Assembly (NCBI GenBank): GCA_003576705.1
Contig: QOZS01000034.1
Location: 1-62,828 of the forward strand
DNA: 62,828 nucleotides
DNA from: Desertibaculum subflavum
GTDB lineage: Bacteria; Pseudomonadota; Alphaproteobacteria; Ferrovibrionales; Ferrovibrionaceae
Direction of reading: 5' to 3'
The notes beneath the pieces are model-generated. The model did not search any database, was not told the origin of the DNA, and was given only the letters and a program-made list of their open reading frames with translations. This document shows positions 8,655 to 17,273 of this stretch, one piece after another. How positions within the stretch are numbered: the first letter of the stretch is position 1; every line of letters starts with the position of its first letter. The translations under genes and the position numbers were made by a program.

Positions 8655-10256
8655 ATGGCCGATATTGAAACCGAGATCGGCCGGCGCCGGACGTTTGCGA
8701 TCATCTCGCATCCCGACGCCGGCAAGACGACCTTGACCGAAAAGCTGCTGCTGTTCGGCGGCGCCATCCAGCTCGCCGGCGCGGTGAAGGCGCGCGGCGA
8801 GCGCCGGCGCGCCCGCTCCGACTGGATGGAGATCGAGAAGCAGCGCGGCATCTCGGTCACCGCCTCGGTGATGAGCTTCGAGAACGCGGGCATCGCCTAC
8901 AACCTGCTGGATACGCCGGGCCACGAGGATTTCAGTGAGGACACCTACCGCACCCTGACCGCGGTGGAATCTGCCGTCATGGTGCTGGATGCCGCCAAGG
9001 GCATCGAGACGCAGACGCGCAAGCTGTTCGAGGTGTGCCGCCTGCGCGACCTGCCGATCATCACCTTCGTCAACAAGCTCGACCGCGAGGCGAAGGAGCC
9101 GTTCGCCCTGCTCGACGAGATCGAGAAGACGCTCGCGCTCGACGTGGCGCCGGCGACTTGGCCGATCGGCTCCGGCTCGGATTTCAAGGGCGTCTACGAC
9201 CTGCTGCACGACCGGCTGTTCCTGTTCGAGACCGCTTTGCGCGACCGTCTCGGCCCGATGCTGCAGGTCGAAGGCCTCGCCGACCCGAAGCTCGACGAAC
9301 ATCTGCCGGCGCATCTGCTCGCCAAGCTGCGCGAGGAGGTCGAGCTGGTGCGGGCCGCCTGCAAACCGTTCGACCTCGAGAGCTACCGCGAGGGGCATCT
9401 CTCGCCGGTCTTCTTCGGCAGTGCGCTGCGCAATTTCGGCGTCGCCGAGCTGCTCGCGGCGATCGGCGAATATGCGCCCTCGCCCCGCCCGCAGCCGGCC
9501 GAGCCGCGCACCATCGATCCGATGGAGGAGAAGGTCGCCGGCTTTGTGTTCAAGGTCCAGGCCAATATGGACCCGAACCACCGCGACCGCATCGCCTTCT
9601 ACCGCCTCTGCTCCGGCCGGTTCCGGCGCGGCATGAAGCTCTATCATCCACGCAGCCAGAAATGGATCACGGTGTCGAGCCCGATGCTGTTCCTGGCGCA
9701 GGACAGGAACGTCGCCGACGAGGCCTTTCCCGGCGACATCATCGGCATCCCGAATCACGGCCAGCTCCGCATCGGCGATGCGCTGACCGAGGGCGAGAAG
9801 CTGCGCTTCACCGGCATCCCGAGCTTCGCGCCGGAAGTGCTACGCCGGGCCCGGCTCGACGACCCGCTGCGCGCCAAGCAGCTGCGCAAGGCGCTGCTCG
9901 ACCTCGGCGAGGAAGGCGTCAGCCAGGTGTTCCGGCCGCTCAACGGCTCGAACTGGATCGTCGGCGTGGTCGGGCCGCTGCAGTTCGACGTGCTGACCTC
10001 GCGCATCGGCGCCGAGTACAACGTGCAGGCCGGCTTCGAGGCGGCGCCCTACGAGACCGCGCGCTGGGTCAATGCGCCGGACAAGGCGACGCTCGACCGC
10101 TTCACCGAATCCCGCCGCAACGACCTGGCGGAAGACGGCGACGGCCGCCTCGTCTTCCTCGCCCGCAACAACTGGGAGCTCACCCGCACCCAGCAGGATT
10201 TCCCGGAGATCCGCTTCACCGCCACGCGCGAGTTCGCCGAGGCGCAGGCGGCCTGA
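8655..10256 (+). CDS. prfC: Peptide chain release factor 3
   Basis: This encodes a 533-residue class II release factor, close to the E. coli length of 529. RF3 is the GTPase that removes RF1/RF2 from the ribosome after termination. The GTPase domain is complete: P-loop SHPDAGKTT (from residue 18), the IEKQRGISVT switch, DTPGHEDF, and NKLD. The elongation-factor-like domain II and RF3-specific C-terminus follow. No Shine-Dalgarno is visible before the ATG, and the nearest promoter-like sequence predicts a leaderless transcript. It converges with the ABC transporter operon, with only 3 bases between the stops. Confidence 0.96.
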   Translation: MADIETEIGRRRTFAIISHPDAGKTTLTEKLLLFGGAIQLAGAVKARGERRRARSDWMEIEKQRGISVTASVMSFENAGIAYNLLDTPGHEDFSEDTYRTLTAVESAVMVLDAAKGIETQTRKLFEVCRLRDLPIITFVNKLDREAKEPFALLDEIEKTLALDVAPATWPIGSGSDFKGVYDLLHDRLFLFETALRDRLGPMLQVEGLADPKLDEHLPAHLLAKLREEVELVRAACKPFDLESYREGHLSPVFFGSALRNFGVAELLAAIGEYAPSPRPQPAEPRTIDPMEEKVAGFVFKVQANMDPNHRDRIAFYRLCSGRFRRGMKLYHPRSQKWITVSSPMLFLAQDRNVADEAFPGDIIGIPNHGQLRIGDALTEGEKLRFTGIPSFAPEVLRRARLDDPLRAKQLRKALLDLGEEGVSQVFRPLNGSNWIVGVVGPLQFDVLTSRIGAEYNVQAGFEAAPYETARWVNAPDKATLDRFTESRRNDLAEDGDGRLVFLARNNWELTRTQQDFPEIRFTATREFAEAQAA

Positions 10257-10259
10257 ACC

Positions 10260-10874
10260 TCAATCCGCCAACTCGCCGAGATAGGCGCGGCAGCGATCGT
10301 TCTGCGTCAGCGTCGCGAAGCTCGGCGCTGCGGCGACGCGGCCGTCGGCGACGAACAGGTAGCGGTCGCAGATCTCGCGCAGGAGATCGATGTGGTAGCG
10401 CGCGGTCGGGTGCAGGCAGACGAAGACCAGCCGGCCCTCAGCCCGCAGCCGGCGGAAGAAATCCAGCATGAAGCCGATATAGCCATCCTGGGTGTTGAAT
10501 TGCGGCTCGTCGAACAGATGCACCATCGGATAGTCGCTCCCGGCCCGCTCCAGCAGGAAGGACGGCACGCGGCGGCGGAAGCGGCGCACCTGATAGGATT
10601 GGTGGTAGTGGATGGCGAGGCGGTCGCGCTCGTCGTAGCGCACCCGATGGATATCGCGGCCGAGGCAGAGCACGCGCCCGTCGCTTGGCTGGTTCGAGCC
10701 GGTCATCAGCTCGAACAGGGTGGTCTTGCCGGCGCCGTTCGGGCCCATCATGCCGATGATGGCGGGCTGGTCGAAGGCAAGGTCGGCCTCGATGCGGAAG
10801 GTGACGCGGCGCTTCGGCCAGCCCCGCGTATAGACCTTGCTGACGTTTTCGAGGGCGAGCAGCGCGGCGGCCAT
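10260..10874 (-). CDS. Reduced ABC-type ATPase lacking the signature motif
   Basis: This 204-residue protein ends the ABC importer operon, 5 bases after the LivF-like gene. It has Walker A GPNGAGKTT (residues 44-52), a Q-loop-like HQSYQ (91-95), Walker B with catalytic Glu (VHLFDEP, 118-124) and an H-loop-like His155. However, only about 27 residues separate the Q-loop from Walker B, where a normal ATPase has roughly 70. The helical subdomain and the LSGGQ signature are absent. It could not form a standard ATP sandwich alone; it may pair asymmetrically or be regulatory. The start at 10874 is the ATG before the first ABC strand. Confidence 0.8.
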   Translation of the reverse strand: MAAALLALENVSKVYTRGWPKRRVTFRIEADLAFDQPAIIGMMGPNGAGKTTLFELMTGSNQPSDGRVLCLGRDIHRVRYDERDRLAIHYHQSYQVRRFRRRVPSFLLERAGSDYPMVHLFDEPQFNTQDGYIGFMLDFFRRLRAEGRLVFVCLHPTARYHIDLLREICDRYLFVADGRVAAAPSFATLTQNDRCRAYLGELAD

Positions 10875-10879
10875 CGGCG

Positions 10880-11575
10880 TCAGGCCCCGAGCAGGTTGCG
10901 GCGGAGCTCGGCATCGCCAAGCAAGGTGGCCGCCGGGCCGTCCCAGGCGACGCGGCCACGGTCCAGCACATAGACGCGGTCGGCGACGGACAGCGCGGTC
11001 TCGGCATTCTGCTCGACGATCACCGCGGCGATGCCCTCCGCCTTCAGCCTCCGGATGGTGGCCAGCACATCCTGCACGATGCGGGGCGCCAGGCCCTGGC
11101 TCGGCTCGTCGAACAGCACCAGGCCCGGGCATCCAAGCAGGGCGCGGGCGATCGCCACCATCTGCATCTCGCCGCCCGACAGGTTCTCCGCCTCGCGGTC
11201 GAGCAGGTACTCGAGCGCCGAGAAGATGCAGAACATCTCCTTCAGCGACCAGGAACGGAAGCGGGTCTGCTTCATCGCGATCGACAGGTTGCGGGCCACC
11301 GTCAGGGTCGGGCAGATGCGGCGGTCGTCCGGCACCCAGCCGATGCCGGCCCGCGCGATCTCGTGCGTGGCGCGCCGCGTCACGTCGCGCCCCTCGAAGC
11401 GGATGGCGCCGCGGCGCGGCCGGGTCAGGCCGAGGATCGAACGCAGCATGGTGGTCTTGCCGGCACCGTTCGGCCCGAGCAGGGCGACCGCCTCGCCGGC
11501 GCCGACGGTGAGCGAGACGCCGAACAGCGCCTGCGTCTCGCCGTAGAAGGTGTCGATGCCGTCGACCTGCAGCAT
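10880..11575 (-). CDS. livF: ABC transporter ATP-binding protein, LivF type
   Basis: This encodes a 231-residue LivF-like ATPase of a branched-chain-amino-acid-type (HAAT) importer. Walker A GPNGAGKTT is at residues 34-42; the signature LSGGEMQM and Walker B LVLFDEPSQGLAP follow at normal spacing, with the LivF-typical ending around VIVEQN. It powers uptake of amino acids or related compounds with LivG, LivM, LivH and the binding protein encoded upstream. Its ATG shares one base with the TGA of livG (TGATG), a coupling arrangement. The symbol marks the family role; the actual substrate is not known. Confidence 0.92.
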   Translation of the reverse strand: MLQVDGIDTFYGETQALFGVSLTVGAGEAVALLGPNGAGKTTMLRSILGLTRPRRGAIRFEGRDVTRRATHEIARAGIGWVPDDRRICPTLTVARNLSIAMKQTRFRSWSLKEMFCIFSALEYLLDREAENLSGGEMQMVAIARALLGCPGLVLFDEPSQGLAPRIVQDVLATIRRLKAEGIAAVIVEQNAETALSVADRVYVLDRGRVAWDGPAATLLGDAELRRNLLGA

Positions 11576-12327
11576 CACTTGAGGCGCCCCAGATTGGAGT
11601 TGCGGACCCAGGGATCGGCGCGCAGCGCGTCCGGCGTGCCGTGCCGAATCACCTGGCCCCAATGGATCACCGCGATGGTATCGGCGAGCCCGAACAGGAA
11701 TTCCATGTCGTGCTCGATGGCGACGATGGTGACCTCGCCTTTCAACCGGCGCACCAGCTCGGCAAGGCGGCCGATCGCATCGGCGCCAAGGCCGGAGGTC
11801 GGCTCGTCCAGAAACAGCACCGCCGGATCGGCCGCGAGCGCCACGCCGATCTCCAGCGCCCGGCGATCGCCGTAAGGGAGCTGGCGCGCCGGGATGCCGC
11901 CCTTGGCCCCCAGGCCGACGCGGTCGAGCACCGCCGCCGCGCGGTCGCGCAAGCTGCGGTCGGCCATCACGTCGCGCGCCATGTTCATGCCGTGATCGCG
12001 CAAGCCCGGCAGCGCGACCAGCACGTTCTCCTCCGCGGTGAAATCGTTGAACAGGTTGAGCAGCTGGAACGACCGCGACACGCCCAGACGGGCGATCCGG
12101 TGCGGCGAGAGACCGGTGATGTCCTGCCCGCGGAACAGGACCTGGCCGCGGGTCGGCCGGTAGCGGCCGGTCAGCACATTGAAGCAGGTGGTCTTGCCGG
12201 CGCCGTTCGGGCCCATGATGCCGCTGAGCTGGCCCTCCGGGAATGCCAGGCTGACATTCTCCAGCACCACGCGGTCGCCGAACCGCATGTGCAGGCCCCG
12301 GGCCTCGAACAGCGCCGTGGCGTTCAT
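11575..12327 (-). CDS. livG: ABC transporter ATP-binding protein, LivG type
   Basis: This encodes a 250-residue LivG-like ATPase. Walker A GPNGAGKTT lies near residue 35. The ABC signature has the LivG-style form LPYGDRR, and Walker B reads VLFLDEPTSGLG. A longer insertion between Walker A and the signature (LFNDFTAEENVLVAL) is typical of LivG and distinguishes it from LivF. It begins inside the end of livM (overlap 12324-12327) and ends one base into livF, so the ATPase genes are translationally linked. It drives import through the LivH/LivM pore. Confidence 0.92.
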   Translation of the reverse strand: MNATALFEARGLHMRFGDRVVLENVSLAFPEGQLSGIMGPNGAGKTTCFNVLTGRYRPTRGQVLFRGQDITGLSPHRIARLGVSRSFQLLNLFNDFTAEENVLVALPGLRDHGMNMARDVMADRSLRDRAAAVLDRVGLGAKGGIPARQLPYGDRRALEIGVALAADPAVLFLDEPTSGLGADAIGRLAELVRRLKGEVTIVAIEHDMEFLFGLADTIAVIHWGQVIRHGTPDALRADPWVRNSNLGRLK

Positions 12328-13334
12328 CGCCGGAGCCAGGCCCAGCCGGCGGCGGGCGCGCGCGGCAGGCCGCGCCACTTGCGCAGGGCGTCCTGGCCGA
12401 TGCCGGCGAGGCCTTCCGGCTTGAACATCACGACGGCCATGAACATCAGGCCGAACCACAGCAGCCAGGCCTCGGTATAGGCGCCGAGCAGGTCGCGGGC
12501 GACGAAGTAGAGCACGGTGCCGAGCACCGGGCCCCAGAAGCTGACGAAGCCGCCGCCGATCAGCACCATCAGCACGATGACGCCGGACCATTGCAGGTTC
12601 ATCACCTGGACGAAGGCGCCGCCCTGGGCCATGGCGAACAGTGCGCCGGCGAAGCCGGCGACGGCGCAGGACAGGATGAAGGCGACCGCCTTGTAGAGCG
12701 CCACGCGATAGCCGAGGAAGGCCATGCGCGCCTCGTTCTGCTTGATCGCCTGCACCACCTTGCCGAACGGCGAATTGACCAGCCGCCAGAGCGCCACGAC
12801 GCAGACGACGAAGCAGGCGAAGACGAACCAGTAGAAATCTGCATTGCCGCGGATCGGATAGTTCCAGAAACCGAGCTCGACCGGCAGCCGGGCGATGTTG
12901 AGCAGGCCGTCCTCGCCGTTGGTGACCGAGGTCCACTTGCTGGCGATGAAGAAGAACATCTGCCCGAAGGCGATGGTCATCAGCGCGAAGTAGATGCCGC
13001 GGCGATGCGATATGAAGGCGGCGACCACGGCGCCGAACACCGCTGCGGCGACCACGCCCGCCGCCAGGCAGAACCAGAGATTGGCCCAGAGCTCGAACTG
13101 CGCCAGGCCGCAGGCATAGGCGCCGATGCCGAAATAGGCGCCGTGGCCGAAGGACGGCAGGCCGGCATAGCCCATCAGCAGGTTGAAGCCGAGCGCGTAG
13201 ATGCACCAGATCAGGATCTCGACACCGAGATAGCGGTAGAGGCCGATCTCGGTGATCCAGAACGGCAGGGTGCCGAAGATCGCAAAGGCGACCAGCATCG
13301 ACGGCGTGACGAGACGCGCACCGTGCATCGTCAT
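12324..13334 (-). CDS. livM: ABC transporter permease, LivM type
   Basis: This encodes a 336-residue inner-membrane permease of the LivM family, with about nine to ten hydrophobic segments. The family-typical LLMGYAGLPSFGHGAYFGIGAY stretch lies in the first third; it differs from LivH by this GLPSFGH loop. With LivH it forms the translocation pore of the HAAT importer. The C-terminal segment ends in a short basic tail after the last helix. It overlaps livH by 4 bases upstream and livG by 4 bases downstream, so all are one transcript. Confidence 0.92.
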   Translation of the reverse strand: MTMHGARLVTPSMLVAFAIFGTLPFWITEIGLYRYLGVEILIWCIYALGFNLLMGYAGLPSFGHGAYFGIGAYACGLAQFELWANLWFCLAAGVVAAAVFGAVVAAFISHRRGIYFALMTIAFGQMFFFIASKWTSVTNGEDGLLNIARLPVELGFWNYPIRGNADFYWFVFACFVVCVVALWRLVNSPFGKVVQAIKQNEARMAFLGYRVALYKAVAFILSCAVAGFAGALFAMAQGGAFVQVMNLQWSGVIVLMVLIGGGFVSFWGPVLGTVLYFVARDLLGAYTEAWLLWFGLMFMAVVMFKPEGLAGIGQDALRKWRGLPRAPAAGWAWLRR

Positions 13335-14260
13335 GCCTCGAGGATGCTTTTCTTGCCGAACAATCCGCGGCCGCGGAAGGTGACCACCAGGATCAGCAGG
13401 ATGTACATCGAGATCAACGACCAGTCGGTGGCGAAGGCGCCGGTCAGGCCGACCACCATGCCGACCATCAACCCGGCCAGCACGGCGCCCCAGAAGCTGC
13501 CGACGCCGCCGAGCACGATGACGACGAAGGCAGGCACCACGGCATCGACGCCGACATGCGGCCGGATGCCCCAGATCGGCGCCATCACGATGCCGGCGAT
13601 GGCGGCCAGCGCGGTGCCGAAGCCGAAGACGAGCGTGCGCAGCCTGGGCAGGTTGACGCCGAGCGCCCGCACCATCTCGCTGTCATGCGCGCCGGCCTTG
13701 ATCAGCGCGCCGTAGCGCGTCTTCTCCAGGAACAGCCAGAGCAGGCCGATCATCAGGATCGAGAAGCCGGAGGCGAAGAACCGGTACTTGGAATAGATCA
13801 GCTCGCCGATGGCGACGCCGCCGGTGATCGCCGCCGGCACCGGCAGGAAGCGCTCGCTCGGCCCCCAGGCGAGACGGATCAGCTCCTCGATCACCAGCGC
13901 CGCGCCGAAGGTAAGCAGCAGGCCGTAGAGCGGGTCCTTGCCGTAGGTGCGGCGCAGGCAGATCTCGAGCCCCATGCCGACCACAGCCACGGCGAGCGGC
14001 GCCAGCACCAGCGCCAGCGCGTAGCGGAGCACATTCGGCAGCTGCAGGAACCAGCCGAGCAGCTCCGGCCGCGGCCCGCCCTCGCCCGCGAGCAGCGCCA
14101 GCGCCGCATAGGCGCCGAGCGCGAACAACGAGCCATGCGCGAGGTTGATCACCTCCATCACGCCGATGATCAGCATGAAGCCGAGCGCGATCAGCGCGAA
14201 CAAAAGTCCGAGTGCAATGCCGTTGAGGAGATGCGGCAGGAGATAGCCGACGAGATCCAT
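13331..14260 (-). CDS. livH: ABC transporter permease, LivH type
   Basis: This encodes a 309-residue LivH-like permease. The N-terminus has the diagnostic LNGIALGLLFALIALGF and GVMEVINLAHGSLF segments, followed by several further helices and the C-terminal FGTALAAIAGIVMAPI region. It is the first permease of the importer, 31 bases after the binding-protein gene. LivH and LivM form the membrane pore; the ATPases are encoded immediately downstream. It ends in a 4-base overlap with livM. Confidence 0.92.
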   Translation of the reverse strand: MDLVGYLLPHLLNGIALGLLFALIALGFMLIIGVMEVINLAHGSLFALGAYAALALLAGEGGPRPELLGWFLQLPNVLRYALALVLAPLAVAVVGMGLEICLRRTYGKDPLYGLLLTFGAALVIEELIRLAWGPSERFLPVPAAITGGVAIGELIYSKYRFFASGFSILMIGLLWLFLEKTRYGALIKAGAHDSEMVRALGVNLPRLRTLVFGFGTALAAIAGIVMAPIWGIRPHVGVDAVVPAFVVIVLGGVGSFWGAVLAGLMVGMVVGLTGAFATDWSLISMYILLILVVTFRGRGLFGKKSILEA

Positions 14261-14291
14261 CCGACCGGCCCCTGCCGCGCCCCGCTCCCCC

Positions 14292-15569
14292 TCACATCTC
14301 GTAGGTCGGCGTCTTGTCGTAGGGCTGCAGCTTGCAGTTCGCCGCCTCGTTGGGATCCTTGGCCTTGTCGGGCTCGACCTGGCTCAGGATCTTGAAGTAG
14401 TCGGTCTTGTCGACCGGCTTGTCGTTGCCGCTGGCCAGATAGATCGTCTGCTGCACGTGGTGCGACACCGGGTCGATATAGGCGTCGAAATGCTGCATCC
14501 GGTCGCGTGCGGCCATCTTGTGGCCTTCCAGCGCCTTGATGACCTTGATGTTGTTGGTGCTGCCGGCGCGTTCGATGGCCTTGGCGAGCTCGTGCATCGC
14601 CATGTAGCCGTTGTAGAACACGTTGCCCGGCACATCGATGCGCGTCTCCGGCCAGCGCGCCTGGTAGCGCTTCACCAGGTCGGCGACGCCGGGCAGGTCG
14701 AGCTTGTGGTACCAGGTGGTGCCGAACACGCCGAACACCGATTCGACGCCGAGGCCGTAGACATCCGGCCAGTCGAGCTGGTTCTGCAGCCAGGCCGGCT
14801 GGCGGGCCAGCTTCATGTCGACCACCTGCTTCTGCATCACCTTGAGGTCGTCGCCGCCGACCGCCGCCGCCACCACGTCCGGCTTGATCTGCTGCACCTT
14901 GAGCAGGATCGGCGAGAAGTCGCGGGTGCCGACCGGCACCAGGATCTCGTCCGCCATTTCGGCGCCGAACTTGCTGGCGGTCTGGCGCGTCGCCTTCGAG
15001 GTGTTGTGGCCCCAGACGTAGTCGTTGGTGAGCAAGAGCCATTTCTTGCCGAAGGTGTTGACGACGTTCGCCGCATTGGCATTGGCGAAATTGGCGCCGG
15101 TGCCGTCCCACACGAACTTGACCCGCTGGCAGTCCTTGCCCGCCTCGGTCGGCGAGGAGGAATTGGTGTTGAAGTAGACGACGCCGTATTTCTGCGCGAC
15201 CTGGCCGATCGCGTTGGCGACGCCCGACTGGATGGCGCCGACGATGAAGGCGACTTCGTTGCGGTTGATCATGCGCTCGGCGACGCGCGTCGCGGTCGCC
15301 GGCGTCGTCTCGGTATCGGCGGTGATGTAGCTGAGCTTGCGGCCGAGCACGCCGCCCTTGGCGTTGATCTCCTCGATCGCCATCACGGTGCCGCGCTGCT
15401 CGTCCTGGCCCGAATTGGCGAACTGTCCGCTCGCGTCATGGGTCAGGCCGATCAGGATCGGCTTGGCGGATTTCTGTGCCCAGACGCGGTTGTGGCGCCA
15501 GGGGCCGTTGAACAGGGTCACGCCGGCCGCGCCCGCGGCCAGCATCGAACGCCGAGAAATCGTGGTCAT
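14292..15569 (-). CDS. ABC transporter substrate-binding protein, LivK/HAAT type
   Basis: This encodes a 425-residue periplasmic binding protein of the type I (Leu/Ile/Val-binding) fold. The N-terminus has a twin-arginine-like stretch, SRRSMLAAGAAG, then an Ala before mature VWAQKSAKP, so Tat or Sec export is likely. The mature part opens ILIGLTHDASGQFANSG and shows the family layout RGTVMAIEEINAKGGVLGRKL. This group binds amino acids, amides, urea or aromatic acids, and the ligand here is unknown. It sits 47 bases after the cupin gene and just before livH. The start is fixed by the signal peptide. Confidence 0.92.
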   Translation of the reverse strand: MTTISRRSMLAAGAAGVTLFNGPWRHNRVWAQKSAKPILIGLTHDASGQFANSGQDEQRGTVMAIEEINAKGGVLGRKLSYITADTETTPATATRVAERMINRNEVAFIVGAIQSGVANAIGQVAQKYGVVYFNTNSSSPTEAGKDCQRVKFVWDGTGANFANANAANVVNTFGKKWLLLTNDYVWGHNTSKATRQTASKFGAEMADEILVPVGTRDFSPILLKVQQIKPDVVAAAVGGDDLKVMQKQVVDMKLARQPAWLQNQLDWPDVYGLGVESVFGVFGTTWYHKLDLPGVADLVKRYQARWPETRIDVPGNVFYNGYMAMHELAKAIERAGSTNNIKVIKALEGHKMAARDRMQHFDAYIDPVSHHVQQTIYLASGNDKPVDKTDYFKILSQVEPDKAKDPNEAANCKLQPYDKTPTYEM

Positions 15570-15616
15570 TGCTGCCTCCCCGTTGTTGCCTATCGCCGGC
15601 GCCCAAGCCGGCCGCG

Positions 15617-16129
15617 TCAGGGTGCGACGCTCACGGTCTCGAAATCGGCCGGCACCGTGATCTCGATGACGGTGTAGTCGTCGGAATATTCGAGCACGCG
15701 ATGGCGGATGCGCGGCTCCTGGTACATGCAGGAGCCGGGTTCGAACCGGACTTCGCCGATGCCCTCGAAATGCACCCGCGCCCAGCCCTTCAGCACGTAG
15801 ACCATCTGGAATTCGAGCGCGTGGTAGTGCAGATCGCCCGGCTTGTCGCAAGGCTTGGACGGCCGGATCACATGCGCGCGCAGGCGGCCGCCGGTGCGCT
15901 CGACCATGCCGAGATCGCGATACTCGAAGTATTCGCGCAGGCCCCCGTCCCAGAAGGCGTCGGCGGCGTGGCTGACATGGAACCGCCCGGTCTTGAATCC
16001 GGCAGGACTCCGCGCCCTGGCGATCGCCGCCGCAGGTCGAATTGCCGGGCGCTTGGCCGGCGATGCCTTGCGCGCCGCGCTCGCCTTGGCGTTGGTCCTG
16101 CTCCTGGCCTTCTTTGTCTTGACCGCCAT
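15617..16129 (-). CDS. Cupin-domain protein with basic N-terminal tail
   Basis: This encodes a 170-residue protein. Residues 1-45 are an Ala/Lys/Arg/Pro-rich, probably disordered basic tail; the rest is one cupin barrel. The first cupin motif supplies HYHALEFQMVYVLKG (two His and Glu) and the second lies around PRIRHRVLEYSDD with a late His, so a metal site is plausible. Stand-alone cupins of this type act as dioxygenases, isomerases or small-ligand sensors. A strong GGGGAGG ribosome binding site precedes the ATG at 16129. It is the first gene of the importer operon, 27 bases downstream of a LacI-type palindrome, so it likely acts on the imported compound. Confidence 0.85.
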   Translation of the reverse strand: MAVKTKKARSRTNAKASAARKASPAKRPAIRPAAAIARARSPAGFKTGRFHVSHAADAFWDGGLREYFEYRDLGMVERTGGRLRAHVIRPSKPCDKPGDLHYHALEFQMVYVLKGWARVHFEGIGEVRFEPGSCMYQEPRIRHRVLEYSDDYTVIEITVPADFETVSVAP

Positions 16130-16155
16130 TGTCTGCCTCCCCTGGCGACGACACG

Positions 16156-16171
16156 ATGGTACCGGTACCAT
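16156..16171. promoter_or_regulatory. LacI-family operator-like palindrome O1
   Basis: ATGGTACCGGTACCAT is a perfect 16-base palindrome with the central CG step typical of LacI/GalR-family operators. It lies 27 bases upstream of the cupin ATG and 35 bases beyond the lacI-family stop. The same 14-base core recurs at 17238-17251 before the regulator gene, which strongly supports a shared regulator. Confidence 0.7.
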
Positions 16172-16184
16172 TTCGGTCTGGCAA
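16156..16184 (-). promoter_or_regulatory. Candidate promoter of the cupin-importer operon
   Basis: On the minus strand, TTGCCA (complement of 16179-16184), a 17-base spacer and TACCAT (complement of 16156-16161) form a promoter-like pair in front of the cupin gene. The -10 box and much of the spacer coincide with the LacI-type palindrome at 16156-16171, the arrangement expected for repression by steric exclusion. Confidence 0.45.
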
Positions 16185-16205
16185 GAGGCTATGTCGGGCC
16201 GAGGC

Positions 16206-17201
16206 TCACGGCGGCGCGGTGCTTTCGCGCTCGACGATTTCGTAGCCGAGATCCTGCACGAGCGTGCGCGGCCTGAGGCCGCCGGCCCGCTGCACGATCA
16301 CCTCCGCAGCGCGTCTGCCGATCTCGTACTGGTTGATGCGGATCGAGGTGAGCGAGGGCACGATCTTGGCCGAGAGCGGCAGGTCGCCGAAGCCGGCGAG
16401 CGCGATCCGGCCCGGCACCGCCCATCCCTTCCGCTGGCAGGCGAAGATCGCGAGATGCGCCAGCATGTCGCTGGCGCAGAACACAGCGTCGGTCTCGGGA
16501 TGCTGCTCGATCTGGCGGATGAACTCGTCGGTCGGGTCGTAGGCGGGATCGAAGCGGGAGGGCAGCGCCTCGAAGGTGGGCTTGAGCTTGTGCTGCGCCA
16601 GCGCTTCGCGGAACGCCACCTGACGCTCGCGCGCGCGCTCGTCGCCGACGATCGCCATGAATCCGAGCCGGCGATAGCCACGGCCGAGCAGGTGCCGCAT
16701 CATGGCGACGGCGGCGGCGTAGTTGTCGAAGCCCACCGCGCAATCGACGATGTGGCCCGGCTGCAGGTCCCAGATCTGCACGACGGTGATGCCGGCACGC
16801 AGCAGGGCCTTGCGTATCCGCTCCTCCCGCACCGGGCCGGTGAGCACGATCGCCTCCGGCCGCCGGCCCAGCATTTCCAGCACCAATGCCGATTCGATCT
16901 TCGCCGAATAGCGGGTGTCGCCGATGATCAGGTGGTAGTCGGCCGCGCGAAGCGTATCCGCCAGCCCCTGGATCACCTGCGAGAACATCGGATTGCCGAG
17001 CGTCGGCACCAGGGCGGAGACGATCCGGCTGCGCTTGGACGATAGCGATGAGGCGACGAGGTCCGGCACATAGCCCAGCCGCTCGATGGCCTTCAGCACC
17101 CGCTCACGCGTCTCCGGCCTCACCTTGGTCGGCGTGTTGATCACGCGCGACACGGTCATCGGCGCCACGCCGGCGAGCTCGGCCACCTTGCGGACGCTCA
17201 T
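16206..17201 (-). CDS. LacI-family transcriptional regulator
   Basis: This encodes a 331-residue repressor. Residues 1-55 form the LacI helix-turn-helix and hinge (VRKVAELAGVAPMTVSRVIN, then a RLGYVPDLVASSL hinge helix). The remainder is a periplasmic-binding-protein-like effector domain. The HTH and operator core resemble the GntR (gluconate) type of the LacI family, but the effector is unknown and is likely the importer substrate. The gene lies between two matching palindromes, one 36 bases upstream of its own ATG and one before the cupin-importer operon. This suggests autorepression and control of the transporter. Confidence 0.93.
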   Translation of the reverse strand: MSVRKVAELAGVAPMTVSRVINTPTKVRPETRERVLKAIERLGYVPDLVASSLSSKRSRIVSALVPTLGNPMFSQVIQGLADTLRAADYHLIIGDTRYSAKIESALVLEMLGRRPEAIVLTGPVREERIRKALLRAGITVVQIWDLQPGHIVDCAVGFDNYAAAVAMMRHLLGRGYRRLGFMAIVGDERARERQVAFREALAQHKLKPTFEALPSRFDPAYDPTDEFIRQIEQHPETDAVFCASDMLAHLAIFACQRKGWAVPGRIALAGFGDLPLSAKIVPSLTSIRINQYEIGRRAAEVIVQRAGGLRPRTLVQDLGYEIVERESTAPP

Positions 17202-17236
17202 CGCCAGCGCCTCTTATGCTTCACTGCGGCACACAT

Positions 17237-17266
17237 ATGGTACCGGTACCAAAAGGCGCAGCGCAA
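17237..17266 (-). promoter_or_regulatory. Candidate promoter of the lacI-family gene
   Basis: On the minus strand, TTGCGC (complement of 17261-17266), an 18-base spacer and TACCAT (complement of 17237-17242) repeat the architecture seen before the cupin gene, again with the palindrome covering the -10 box. The repeated arrangement makes both calls more believable than either alone. Confidence 0.42.
17238..17251. promoter_or_regulatory. LacI-family operator-like palindrome O2
   Basis: TGGTACCGGTACCA is a perfect 14-base palindrome and matches the core of O1 exactly. It sits between the desulfhydrase stop and the regulator ATG, 36 bases upstream of that ATG, and probably mediates autoregulation. 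Confidence 0.7.
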
Positions 17267-17273
17267 GCGGCGG

